Under the pieces are notes generated by a model. It did not search any database. It was not told the origin of the DNA and saw only the letters and a list, made by a program, of their open reading frames with translations. From Terebella lapidaria (Eukaryota; Annelida; Polychaeta; Terebellida; Terebellidae), in the NCBI GenBank assembly GCA_949152475.1, contig OX424564.1:40298165-40362164 (forward strand): a stretch of DNA of 64,000 bases, in the 5' to 3' direction. The translations under genes and the position numbers were made by a program. Numbering within the stretch: the stretch's first letter is position 1; every line of letters begins with the position of its first letter. This document shows positions 55,095 through 64,000 of this stretch, piece by piece.

Positions 55095-55368
55095 TAGGCG
55101 CTCCTTTATAGAGCGTAGTTCTAAGCAAGGGCGCTGTACACTTTACCCCAGTCTAGAATGACTACACAGCTGCCACAATCCGGCGCTAACCTATAGCATC
55201 CTACTGAATGACCGGTACCCATTTAATCCTGGGTAGAGATAGACAATTAGTGGTGCACACCTTGCCTAAGGATGTTAGCGAAATAACCCAGTGGTCCAGC
55301 CTGAGTCTCGAACCCATGACCTTTGCGTTACGAGACCAGCGCCTTATCCACTGAGCTACCCACTCCAC
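55095..55368 (-). mobile_element. tRNA-derived SINE
   Basis: On the minus strand a tRNA-like head has box A TAGCTCAGTGGATAAGG (55342-55358) and box B GGTTCGAGACTC (55303-55314). The anticodon-loop position reads CGT (Thr-like). A central domain with TTAAATGGGTACCGGT and an end GCTCTATAAAGGAGC follow, typical of widespread metazoan SINEs. It lacks a foldable acceptor stem, so it is not a functional tRNA gene. Confidence 0.82.
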
Positions 55369-55369
55369 G

Positions 55370-55679
55370 CAACTTTGGTGATAGAAGTGTGAAACTTGCG
55401 ATTTGTTTCCTAGATCAAGTATGCCAACTTATAGAATGAAACCATTTAGCATTGCAAAAATATCTTCAAAAACCGATCTAAACAAGTTAGAAAACTAAGA
55501 GATCAACATGCGTATTCCACAGTTACTCAGAGCTTATCACTCGTCTATAATCTTGCAGTCTTTTATCATCTTCTTTCAGAACACATCACAGATATCCAAA
55601 ACACATCAATGACATTACACAAAGGAGAAATTTTAATTCAACTGATGACATCATGAAGGACTTAAGAGTAGTTCACGCT
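55370..55679. other. CTNNBL1 3' flank
   Basis: Likely 3' UTR and downstream sequence of the minus-strand gene. No clear AATAAA that I can assign. Confidence 0.4.
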
Positions 55680-55768
55680 CTAGAATTTATCAACAAGACT
55701 TAAGATTCTTTGCTGTTCTTCTTGTTTCGCATCTGGATTCTCTGCATCCCCAATATTACCAGCATACT
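55680..55768 (-). CDS. CTNNBL1: CTNNBL1 terminal exon
   Basis: Acceptor GTTTTCAG; codes EYAGNIGDA … QQRILSLVDKF then TAG (55680-55682). Matches the conserved C-terminus. Confidence 0.95.
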
Positions 55769-58700
55769 CTGAAAACATCAATTGAACTGGGGTCAGAATT
55801 CTGCTCTTTAGTTGTCAAGGACTTGCCTGTTGTTGTATAAAATTGCTGCCTTGACATGTGGGTTCTGTCATTGAGCTGATACGGGACCAACCTCTCATAA
55901 TGCTCTTTATGGCCTTGGTGGAGCCTCCTCGCATGTTCAGGATTTGGGTCACTCGCTGCTTGATCTGTCAGAGAACCATTTATCCAATTGTCAAAACCTA
56001 GGCAAGATTGAGGTAAGCTTGAATATTTATCGTGACAACTAAATTGTCAAACTATTGTGCATTCACAAACAACTATTAATCTTATAATCACCTACTGGTA
56101 CCTAATATTGAACACAGTGTCTGTGATACGTACAGTGGACGGTGAACACAGTGTCTGTGGTACGTACAGTGGACGGTGAACACAGTGTCTGTGGTACGTA
56201 CAGTGGACGGTGAACACAGTGTCTGTGGTACGTACAGTGGACGGTGAACACAGTGTCTGTGGTACGTACAGTGGACGGTGAACACAGTGTCTGTGGTACG
56301 TACAGTGGACGGTGAACACAGTGTCTGTGATACGTACAGTGGACGGTGAACACAGTGTCTGTGGTACGTACAGTGGACAGTGAACACAGTGTCTGTGGTA
56401 CGTACAGTGGACGGTGAACACAGTGTCTGTGGTACGTACAGTGGACGGTGAACACAGTGTCTGTGATACGTACAGTGGACGGTGAACACAGTGTCTGTGG
56501 TACGTACAGTGGACGGTGAACACAGTGTCTGTGATACGTACAGTGGACGGTGAACACAGTGTCTGTGATACGTACAGTGGACCGGTGAACACAGTGTCTG
56601 TGATACGTACAGTGGACGGTGAACACAGTGTCTGTGGTACGTACAGTGGACGGTGAACACAGTGTCTGTGATACGTACAGTGGACGGTGAACACAGTGTC
56701 TGATACGTACAGTGGACGGTGAACACAGTGTCTGTGATACGTGGACGGTGAACACAGTGTCTGTGGTACATACAGTGGACGGTGAACACAGTGTCTGTGG
56801 TACGTACAGTGGACGGTGAACACAGTGTCTGTGGTACGTACAGTGGACGGTGAACACAGTGTCTGTGGTACGTACAGTGGACGGTGAACACAGTGTCTGT
56901 GGTACGTACAGTGGACGGTGAACACAGTGTCTGTGGTACGTACAGTGGACGGTGAACACAGTGTCTGTGATACTTACAGTGGACGGTGAACACAGTGTCT
57001 GTGATACGTACAGTGGACGGTGAACACAGTGTCTGTGGTACGTACAGTGGACGGTGAACACAGTGTCTGTGATACGTACAGTGGACGGTGAACAGTGTCT
57101 GTGATACGTACAGTGGACGGTGAACACAGTGTCTGTGGTACGTACCGTGGACGGTGAACACAGTGTCTGTGATACGTGGACGGTGAACACAGTGTCTGTG
57201 GTACGTACAGTGGACGGTGAACACAGTGTCTGTGGTACGTACAGTGGACGGTGAACACAGTGTCTGTGATACGTACAGTGGACGGTGAACACAGTGTCTG
57301 TGGTACGTACAGTGGACGGTGAACACAGTGACTGTGATACGTACAGTGGACGGTGAACACAGTGTCTGTGGTACGTACAGTGGACGGTGAACACAGTGTC
57401 TGTGGTACGTACAGTGGACGGTGAACACAGTGTCTGTGGTACGTACAGTGGACGGTGAACACAGTGTCTGTGATACGTACAGTGGACGGTGAACACAGTG
57501 TCTGTGATACGTACAGTGGACGGTGAACACAGTGTCTGTGGTACGTACAGTGGACGGTGAACACAGTGTCTGTGGTACGTACCGTGGACGGTGAACACAG
57601 TGTCTGTGGTACGTACATTGGACGGTGAACACAGTGTCTGTGGTACGTACAGTGGACGGTGAACACAGTGACTGTGGTACGTACAGTGGACGGTGAACAC
57701 AGTGTCTGTGGTATGTACAGTGGACGGTGAACACAGTGTCTGTGGTACGTACAGTGGACGGTGAACACAGTGTCTGTGGTACGTACAGTGGACGGTGAAC
57801 ACAGTGTCTGTGGTACGTACAGTGGACGGTGAACACAGTGTCTGTGGTACGTACAGTGGACGGTGAACACAGTGTCTGTGATACGTACAGTGGACGGTGA
57901 ACACAGTGTCTGTGATACGTACAGTGGACGGTGAACACAGTGTCTGATACGTACAGTGGACGGTGAACACAGTGTCTGTGGTACGTACAGTGGACGGTGA
58001 ACACAGTGTCTGTGATACCTACAGTGGACGGTGGACACAGTGTCTGTGATACGTACAGTGGACGGTGAACACAGTGTCTGTGGTACGTACAGTGGACGGT
58101 GAACACAGTGTCTGTGGTACGTACAGTGGACGGTGAACACAGTGTCTGTGATACGTACAGTGGACGGTGAACACAGTGTCTGTGATACGTACAGTGGACG
58201 GTGAACACAGTGTCTGTGGTACGTACAGTGGACGGTGAACACAGTGTCTGTGGTACGTACAGTGGACGGTGAACACAGTGTCTGTGGTACGTACAGTGGA
58301 CGGTGAACACAGTGTCTGTGGTACGTACAGTGGACGGTGAACACAGTGTCTGTGGTACGTACAGTGGACGGTGAACACAGTGTCTGTGATACGTACAGTG
58401 GACGGTGAACACAGTGTCTGTGGTACGTACAGTGGACGGTGAACACAGTGACTGTGATACGTACAGTGGACGGTGAACACAGTGTCTGTGGTACGTACAG
58501 TGGACGGTGAACACAGTGTCTGTGGTACGTACAGTGGACGGTGTCTGTGGTACGTACAGTGGACGGTGAACACAGTGTCTGTGGTACGTACAGTGGACGG
58601 TGAACACAGTGTCTGTGATACGTACAGTGGACGGTGAACACAGTGTCTGTGGTACGTACAGTGGACGGTGAACACAGTGTCTGTGATACGTACAGTGGAC

Positions 58701-60716
58701 AGTGAACACAGTGTCTGTGATACGTACAGTGGACGGTGAACACAGTGTCTGTGGTACGTACAGTGGACGGTGAACACAGTGTTTGTGATACGTACCGTGG
58801 ACGGTGAACACAGTGTCTGTGGTACGTACAGTGGACGGTGAACACAGTGTCTGTGATACGTACAGTGGACGGTGAACACAGTGTCTGTGATACGTACAGT
58901 GGACGGTGAACACAGTGTCTGTGATACGTACAGTGGACGGTGAACACAGTGTCTGTGGTACGTACAGTGGACGGTGAACACAGTGTCTGTGGTACGTACA
59001 GTGGACGGTGAACACAGTGTCTGTGATACGTGGACGGTGAACACAGTGTCTGTGATACGTACAGTGGAGGGGCCGGAGACGCTGATCTCCATCATAACGT
59101 AGTCAATAAGCTGGAGTGTGAAGAGGCCGGCATCAAGTCGCTGCAGATAGAACTCATCCTCCGTCTCCTCATCCAGCTCTCCCCCGTATTTGTACAGGTC
59201 CTGTTTATCATAATCATTTGTGGTAAACTGCCATCCTGCTAAATATTAAACTTCTCACTTTCCTGATACCGAATTGAATGTAATCATGTATTACGATTGA
59301 TCATGTAATGAACAGTTACTGACATTTTTTTCTTTTTGGATTCGTTCATCTGCATGTCGAACTCTGTCCAAATACTGGAAGTGTAGCTCCATCAACCGGT
59401 CCACCTGACCAAATTTCACATAGACGCAGTGAAGAACAGTTTGATATATATCGGCATCAAAACGTGTACAAAGTCATCAAGAAGATATATACATATAGAT
59501 CTAAACTGTATCTAATCTGACTGACCTTTTCGTGGTCATTTTCAGCGAATTTCTGGATGAGTCTCTGTCGCTGGGTGGCTGTTGTGTTTCTCACCATTGA
59601 CGCAATTATTGAGATTATGTGCTCTTGATTGTCGGAAAGACCAAAACAGTATACAACATAAGCATGGATGCATCGTTTTCAACCAGTCATTGATAAACAT
59701 ATCAGCGATTTGTTAATAGTCATGTGACTTACCATCTAACTCCTTCTTGGAGGGTCCAACTTTCTTGTGTGCTTTGGGGGTTTTCATAAACAGAGGGAAG
59801 ATGTTCCTCAAGCCGAGGATGTCCACAAACTTCTGACAATTATCCGCACCATCGGGTCCAGACATGGCGTGGTTCAGAACTTTGACAGCACTGGAGCGGG
59901 ATAGCTTCTTCTCTCTGTAAGTTGTGCCTCAATCTTTTCATTTCTCTTCACCAAATACATTTTTCAAAATGCTAAATGCTAAACAATGTTTGTCAACATG
60001 TCAACAAATATTTATACTTTTTGATAATCATACTGGTGTGTAAGCCATACCTCAGTAACAAATTCATGAGCTGCAGGCCTTCACCTTTCAAAAACCTCTC
60101 CTTGTTTGTGGTAAGCATTAGAGCTGAACATGTACAATCAAATAAGTTTTCCATGTACTCAATCTCCTCACTGTTTGAGGGGTCATGTCGCTTGTATGTC
60201 TGCAAACCAAATACAAGATTCAAAACTATCAAGTACAAGACTGGATATATTGTACTAAAATACTTATATACAACACCTACCCAAACTATTTTTATACACA
60301 TCTGTTCAAAGAAAAAGCTTTGAATTTGTAATTTTGTCTTGTGTGAAGAACTGACTGCAAGCTGTTGTAGCAGAATGTCAATACCATCCATCTCTCCTAG
60401 CAGCTTCCGATTATCTGAAATAAGCAAACATGAGACTTCTCCCTGTTATAGTGAAGATGGCCTTGAGAACTGTCAGATACCAGTTAAATAATACTATGGT
60501 ACCTGGCAATTGAAAAGATCAATTCTATTCATTAAAGCCACCAATTTATTCCTGATTAGTTATGTGCACATGTAGGTGTTTGACAAATTGATGTATTACA
60601 TGTATGTCAATACAATGTATATGTTTACTGGTGATCAACTTACCATTATGATTTTGAATCAATATTGAGAGTATTTCACTGGCATACAGTTTGTTCGCAT
60701 CGAAAGGCATCTTGGC
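55680..60716 (-). CDS. CTNNBL1: CTNNBL1 (beta-catenin-like protein 1), C-terminal exons
   Basis: Nine minus-strand exons with consistent phases: 60644-60716, 60356-60414, 60051-60199, 59733-59914, 59526-59623, 59324-59404, 59063-59200, 55892-55964 and 55680-55768 (stop TAG). Joined, they follow vertebrate CTNNBL1 closely as I recall it: KMPFDANKLY, LLGEMDGIDILLQQL, ERFLKGEGLQLMNL, NCQKFVDILGLRNIFPLFMK, VDRLMELHFQYL, FYLQRLDAGLFTLQ, QRVTQILNMRGGS, and a C-terminus ending RILSLVDKF. It is an armadillo-like helical-repeat nuclear protein that associates with the Prp19/CDC5L spliceosome complex. N-terminal exons lie beyond the window. The intron between the last two large exons holds a 3-kb minisatellite built on its own donor site. 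Confidence 0.95.
55892..55964 (-). CDS. CTNNBL1: CTNNBL1 exon after the minisatellite intron
   Basis: 73 nt; acceptor CTCTGACAG, donor G|GTTGGT. Encodes IKQRVTQILNMRGGSTKAI and onward. Confidence 0.94.
56108..59067 (-). repeat. 34-bp minisatellite (~87 units) repeating a 5' splice site
   Basis: About 2.96 kb of 34-bp units with few changes. On the minus strand each unit contains CCACTGTACGT, identical to the exon end plus donor at 59063. Main variation is G or A in TGTG(G/A)TACG on the + strand; some units are short (e.g. 56700, 56740, 57090, 58540). GTACGTAC is an 8-bp palindrome in each unit. As 34 is not divisible by 3 and no minus frame has a stop in the unit, all three frames appear open. 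Confidence 0.98.
59063..59200 (-). CDS. CTNNBL1: CTNNBL1 exon ending at the minisatellite
   Basis: 138 nt, 46 codons (DLYKYGGELDEETEDEFYLQ … MMEISVSGPST). Acceptor AACAG. The donor CCACT|GTACGT is also the first unit of the 34-bp array, so donor choice rests on homology: the next exon (IKQRVTQ…) joins here in phase 0 as in other animals. Without splicing the frame stays open to about 58019. Confidence 0.92.
59324..59404 (-). CDS. CTNNBL1: CTNNBL1 exon (VDRLMELHFQYLDRV…)
   Basis: 81 nt, 27 codons, phase 0 at both ends; donor GTCAGT. Confidence 0.94.
59526..59623 (-). CDS. CTNNBL1: CTNNBL1 exon (HIISIIASMVRNTTATQRQR…)
   Basis: 98 nt; acceptor AATCAAG (weak), donor GTCAGT. Ends LIQKFAENDHEK as in the family. 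Confidence 0.92.
59733..59914 (-). CDS. CTNNBL1: CTNNBL1 exon (EKKLSRSSAVKVLNHAMSG…)
   Basis: 182 nt; acceptor ACTTACAG, donor GTAAGT. Includes NCQKFVDILGLRNIFPLFM and a Lys-rich linker. Confidence 0.95.
60051..60199 (-). CDS. CTNNBL1: CTNNBL1 exon (TYKRHDPSNSEEIEYMENLF…)
   Basis: 149 nt; acceptor TTTGCAG, donor GTATGG. Contains the highly conserved ERFLKGEGLQLMNL. Confidence 0.95.
60356..60414 (-). CDS. CTNNBL1: CTNNBL1 exon (NRKLLGEMDGIDILLQQLA)
   Basis: 59 nt; acceptor ATTTCAG, donor GTCAGT. Phase 2-in, 0-out. Confidence 0.94.
60644..60716 (-). CDS. CTNNBL1: CTNNBL1 exon (AKMPFDANKLYASEI…)
   Basis: 73 nt; acceptor TTTGCAG, donor G|GTAAGT. 24 codons plus one base. Its last 35 nt and the donor are also present at 61510-61590 as an 81-bp identical copy. 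Confidence 0.93.
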
Positions 60717-61087
60717 CTGCAAATAAATTTTGTAGTATCAAACAGCAGCAACAATAATAAAATTTGTGTCAGTTAATTCTGCTACCAGGGTACAACCTGA
60801 TATAACTGGGTCACTACATCATGTGTATCATTCCCACAAACTGGACATAGAAAGTGCCACCACCCCTTGCATTATGAACAAAATCATTTCGCTTTTCAAA
60901 CTCATCTGATTTGGGTCTAAAAATGACCTAAAACTAGATTTCAAGGTCTAAATATGCCTTACAGGCATTTCCGTGTAAAGACTGATTTATAACAAGCTGA
61001 CTCATCAAAACATTTTATATCTAAGACCTAAGACCTCAGTGTTTCATTTTGAATTAGTAATAGAGAAAATCTTGAGTCCTTTTGAAA
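60717..61087. other. CTNNBL1 intron, unique part
   Basis: No further CTNNBL1 exon recognised here. A short GGTCTAAAAATGACC-type stretch looks repeat-derived. Confidence 0.5.
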
Positions 61088-61419
61088 CTAGACGCTTCCG
61101 GTCGCCTACGACCACTTGGGTGTATCCCCCGTAGCCCTATCATCTCTGTTGCCCCAAATATATCACTGTTCAGTGTGAAAAGCAAGAGCAAGGGCTAAAA
61201 AATATTCCCAGAGAAATGTTGATCTCAAGTCACAACTTTTTTCTTTTCTCCACCAAAATTGCTGCACTGATCTTCCGAGGTTATCGAATTCAAAATCACC
61301 ACTGAAATCTCTTTACATGTATATGAATTTCACTTTCGACATGTTTGATAAAATAATGAAAATACAGATAGATCAATCTTTTCACCTATTTATATTTCAA
61401 CTCAGAATATTTTACAAAC

Positions 61420-62560
61420 TTGGTTCCAAGTTGAAATTCAAAGTAAAAGTTGACCAAAACTGCATTTCAAGATGACAAAATTGGAGCCAGATCAAACTTA
61501 TTTCGACTAACATGTATGTCAATACAATGTATATGTTTACTGGTGATCAACTTACCATTATGATTTTGAATCAATATTGAGAGTATTTCAAGTTGAAAGA
61601 CAAGTTGAAATTCAAAGTAAAAGTTGACCAAAACTGCATTTCAAGATGACGAAATTGGAGCCAGATCGAACTTTACACGACTAATAAAACATGGTTCCAA
61701 GTTGAAATTCAAAGTAAGAGTTGACCAAAACTGCATTTCAAGATGACAAAATTGGAGCCAGATCGAACTTTTCGTCATAAGTTATATTTTAACTCATAAT
61801 ACCTGCCCAACTTGGTTTCAAGTTTAAATTCAAACTAAAAGTTGACCAAAACTGCATTTCAAGATGACGAAATTGGAGCCAGATCAAACTTTTCGCCATG
61901 AGTTATATTTCAACTCGTAATATGTGCCAAACTTGGTACTAAGTTGAAATTCAATGTAAAAGTTGACCAAAACTGCATTTCAAAATGACGAAATTGGAGC
62001 CAGATCGAACTTTTCGTCATAAGTTATATTTTAACTCATAATATGTCCCAAACTTGGTTACAAGTTGAAATTCAAGCTAAAAGTTTACCAAAACTGCATT
62101 TCAAGATGAAGAAATTGGAGCCAGATCGAACTTTTCATCATAAGTTATATTTTAACTCATAATATGTGCCAAACTTGGTTTCAAGTTGAAATTCAAACTA
62201 AAAGTTGACCAAAAGTGCATTTCAAGATGACGAAATTGGAGCCAGATCAAACTTTTCACCATAAGTTATATTTCGACTAATAATATGTGCCAAACATGCT
62301 TTCAATTTGAAATTCAAAGTAAAAGTTGACCAAAACTGCATTTCAAGATAACGAAGTTGGAGCCAGATCGAACTTTTCACCATAAGTTATATTTCGACTC
62401 ATAATATGTGCCAAACAGGCTTTCAAGTTGAAATTCAAAGTAAAAGTTGACAAAACTGCATTTCAAGATGACGAAATTGGAGCCAGATCTAATAATTTGT
62501 GCCAAACATGGTCTCAAGTCGAAATTCAAAGTAAAAGTTGATCAATGTTTTTCATAAAAA
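61420..62560 (-). repeat. ~121-bp satellite array (family C), about 9 units
   Basis: Repeats of ACTGCATTTCAAGATGACRA and AATTGGAGCCAGATCRAACT; inverted relative to 53300-53960. Interrupted by the 81-bp CTNNBL1 copy. Confidence 0.9.
61510..61590 (-). repeat. 81-bp copied CTNNBL1 exon/intron junction
   Basis: Identical to 60598-60678 (offset 912): the last 35 nt of exon 60644-60716, its GTAAGT donor and 46 nt of intron, embedded between family C units. Confidence 0.97.
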
Positions 62561-62729
62561 GCTTTTGTGATCAATAATATACTTAACTAGCAAGAAATAA
62601 TGTTAACTTATTTAGTCACAGCCATAGAATCTCTACTGGACAAAGCCTTCACCTTGTTGAGCCCAATAATAAATATTTCTTGTCTTAATTATTTCCATTG
62701 TGGTCAATAATAGACTTAACATGTAAAAA

Positions 62730-64000
62730 CTAGACGCTTCCGGTCGCCTACGACCGCTTGGGTGTATCCCCCGTAGCCCTATCATCTCTGTTGCCCCAAA
62801 TATATCACTGTCAAGTGTGAAAAACTAGAGCCAGGGCTAAAAAAGATTACCAGAGAAATGTTAAATCACAAGTCACAACTGTTTTCTTTTCCCCACCAAA
62901 ATTGCTGCACTGATTTTCCGAGGTTATTGAAGGTGGAATTCAAAATCACCACTGAAATCTCTTTATATGAATTTCCATTCGACATGTTTGATAAAATAAC
63001 GAAAATACAGATAGATCAATCTTTTCACCTATTTATATTTCAACTCTGAATATTTTACAAACTTGTTAACTTATTTGATCACAGCCATAAAATCTCTACT
63101 GGACAAAGCCTTCACCTTGTTGAGCCCAATAATAAATATTTCTTGTCTTAACTATTTTCATTGTGGTCAATAATAGACTTAACATGTAAAAATAAAGTTA
63201 ACTTATTCGGTTACACCCAGAAATTTCTACCGGACAAAATCTTAACCTTGTTGAACTCAATAATAATTGTTTCTCATCTTAATTATTTTTATTGAGGTCA
63301 ATAATAGACTTAACTAGCAAAAAAAATGTTAACTTATTTGGTTACAGATATAAAATGTCTACTGGACAGAATCTTTACCTTGTTGAGCCCAATAATAAAT
63401 ATTTCTTGTCTTAACTATTTTTATTGTGGTCAATAATAGACTAAACTAGTAAAAATAATGTTAACTTACTCAGTACACCCATGAAATCTGTACTGGACAT
63501 ACTTTCACCTTGTTGAGCTTAATAATAAATATTTCTCATCTTAACTATTTTTATTGTGGTCAATAATAAACTTAACTCTATTTTTTATTGTGGTCAATAA
63601 TAGACCTAACTAGTAAAAATAATGTTAACTTATTCGGTTACACCAATGAAATTTGTACTGGACAAAACATTTACCTTGTTGAGGTTAATAATAAATATTT
63701 CTTGTCTTAACTATTTTTATTGTGGTCAATAATAGACTTAACTATTAAAAATAATGTTGACTTATACAGTTACACCCATGAAATCTGTACTGGACAAAAC
63801 CTTTACCTTGTTGAGCTTAATAATAAACGTTTCTCGTCTTAACTATTTTTATTGTGGACAATAATAGACTTAACTAGTAAAACTAATGTTAACTTATTCA
63901 GTAATATTGTCCTGTTTTCACTGAAAACTTCAGTTCTCCATTCTGAACAAGAAACCAGTGTCATTACCTTCCACTGTACAGGCTATTGGAATGATCGTAC
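62730..64000 (-). mobile_element. Second inverted Helitron-like element with family B satellite
   Basis: CTAG end at 62730-62733 with the same hairpin as 61088. It then runs through a short family C-side block and family B units to the CATTCCAATAGCC end near 63990 (mirror of 52210). Confidence 0.65.
63060..63900 (+). repeat. ~130-bp satellite array (family B), about 6 units
   Basis: Repeats of TTGTTGAGCCCAATAATAAA and TATTTTTATTGTGGTCAATA at ~130-bp spacing; reverse complement of 52300-53290. A single unit also lies at 62570-62720. Confidence 0.9.

Larger units (their letters stand above)
61088..62729 (-). mobile_element. Helitron-like element, inverted, with family C satellite
   Basis: On the minus strand it ends at CTAG (61088-61091) after hairpin GGTCG/CCTA/CGACC, followed by T. 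Family C units cover 61420-62560, with family B at the far side. Confidence 0.65.

Noticed and set aside
54780-55161. About 105-codon opposed open frames
   Set aside because: AT-rich anonymous DNA overlapping the SINE edge; no recognisable domain.
55300-55368. Functional tRNA gene
   Set aside because: A and B boxes are present, but the flanking arms do not form an acceptor stem and the sequence continues into a SINE body.
56108-59067. CRISPR-like direct repeats
   Set aside because: Units are contiguous 34-bp repeats with no unique spacers, in a eukaryotic gene; it is a minisatellite.
56088-59095. Very long open frames on the minus strand (975, 657, 622, 358 and 277 codons) over the 34-bp array
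   Set aside because: All three frames of the repeat unit lack stops on that strand, so these are artefacts of the minisatellite; the region is a CTNNBL1 intron. Only the frame continuous with exon 59063-59200 is of interest.

Overview
This is metazoan (eukaryotic) nuclear DNA. Introns with GT/AG boundaries, two animal genes, a C2H2 zinc-finger locus and very dense transposons suggest a marine invertebrate. The species cannot be fixed from the sequence. Helitron-like elements with tandem cores and ACGG tracts recall the Pearl elements of bivalves. Minisatellites built on splice junctions recall the 'mirage' minisatellites reported in amphioxus.

Layout: (1) 0-1.8 kb is a Helitron-like element with ~134-bp tandem repeats. 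(2) 1.8-11.7 kb holds the 3' exons of a + strand gene that I identify as MTBP. A structurally complete but mutated DIRS retrotransposon (4.5-10.2 kb) sits in one of its introns. (3) 12-24.9 kb is a nest of insertions: Helitron-like satellite DNA, a 3.1-kb element with ~450-bp terminal inverted repeats (TIRs) inserted into it, and a 5'-truncated LINE. A perfect 2,687-bp tandem duplication spans part of both insertions. (4) 25-30.8 kb is mostly anonymous, with a decayed gag-like reading frame split by a hAT-type MITE with a near-perfect 8-bp target duplication. (5) 30.8-41.1 kb is a Gypsy LTR retrotransposon with long LTRs, a coiled-coil Gag, a repeat-expanded Pol and no integrase core. (6) 42.7-44.5 kb is a minus-strand ten-finger C2H2 gene carrying two frameshifts and an in-frame stop. 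(7) 45-54.4 kb holds more Helitron-like DNA and a 2.1-kb TIR element. (8) 55.1-60.7 kb holds a tRNA-derived SINE and the last nine recognisable exons of minus-strand CTNNBL1, flanked by Helitron-like elements in opposite orientations.

The most unusual feature is in the CTNNBL1 intron at 55,965-59,062. A ~3-kb minisatellite of about 87 units of 34 bp begins exactly at the exon's 5' splice site. Every unit repeats the exon-end/donor sequence (CCACT|GTACGT), and the exon's reading frame stays open for over 1 kb into the array. A second minisatellite (7 x 36 bp) lies just before an MTBP exon and carries an acceptor-like CCTTTACAG in every unit. The ~134-bp satellites contain stacked nuclear-receptor half-sites (TGACCTTGA, AGGTCAAAGGTCA, TCAAGGTCA), repeated about 40 times in the window.

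Only MTBP and CTNNBL1 look like functional host genes; nearly everything else is mobile or tandemly repeated DNA. All assignments come from reading the sequence and recalled family knowledge; no database search was possible.
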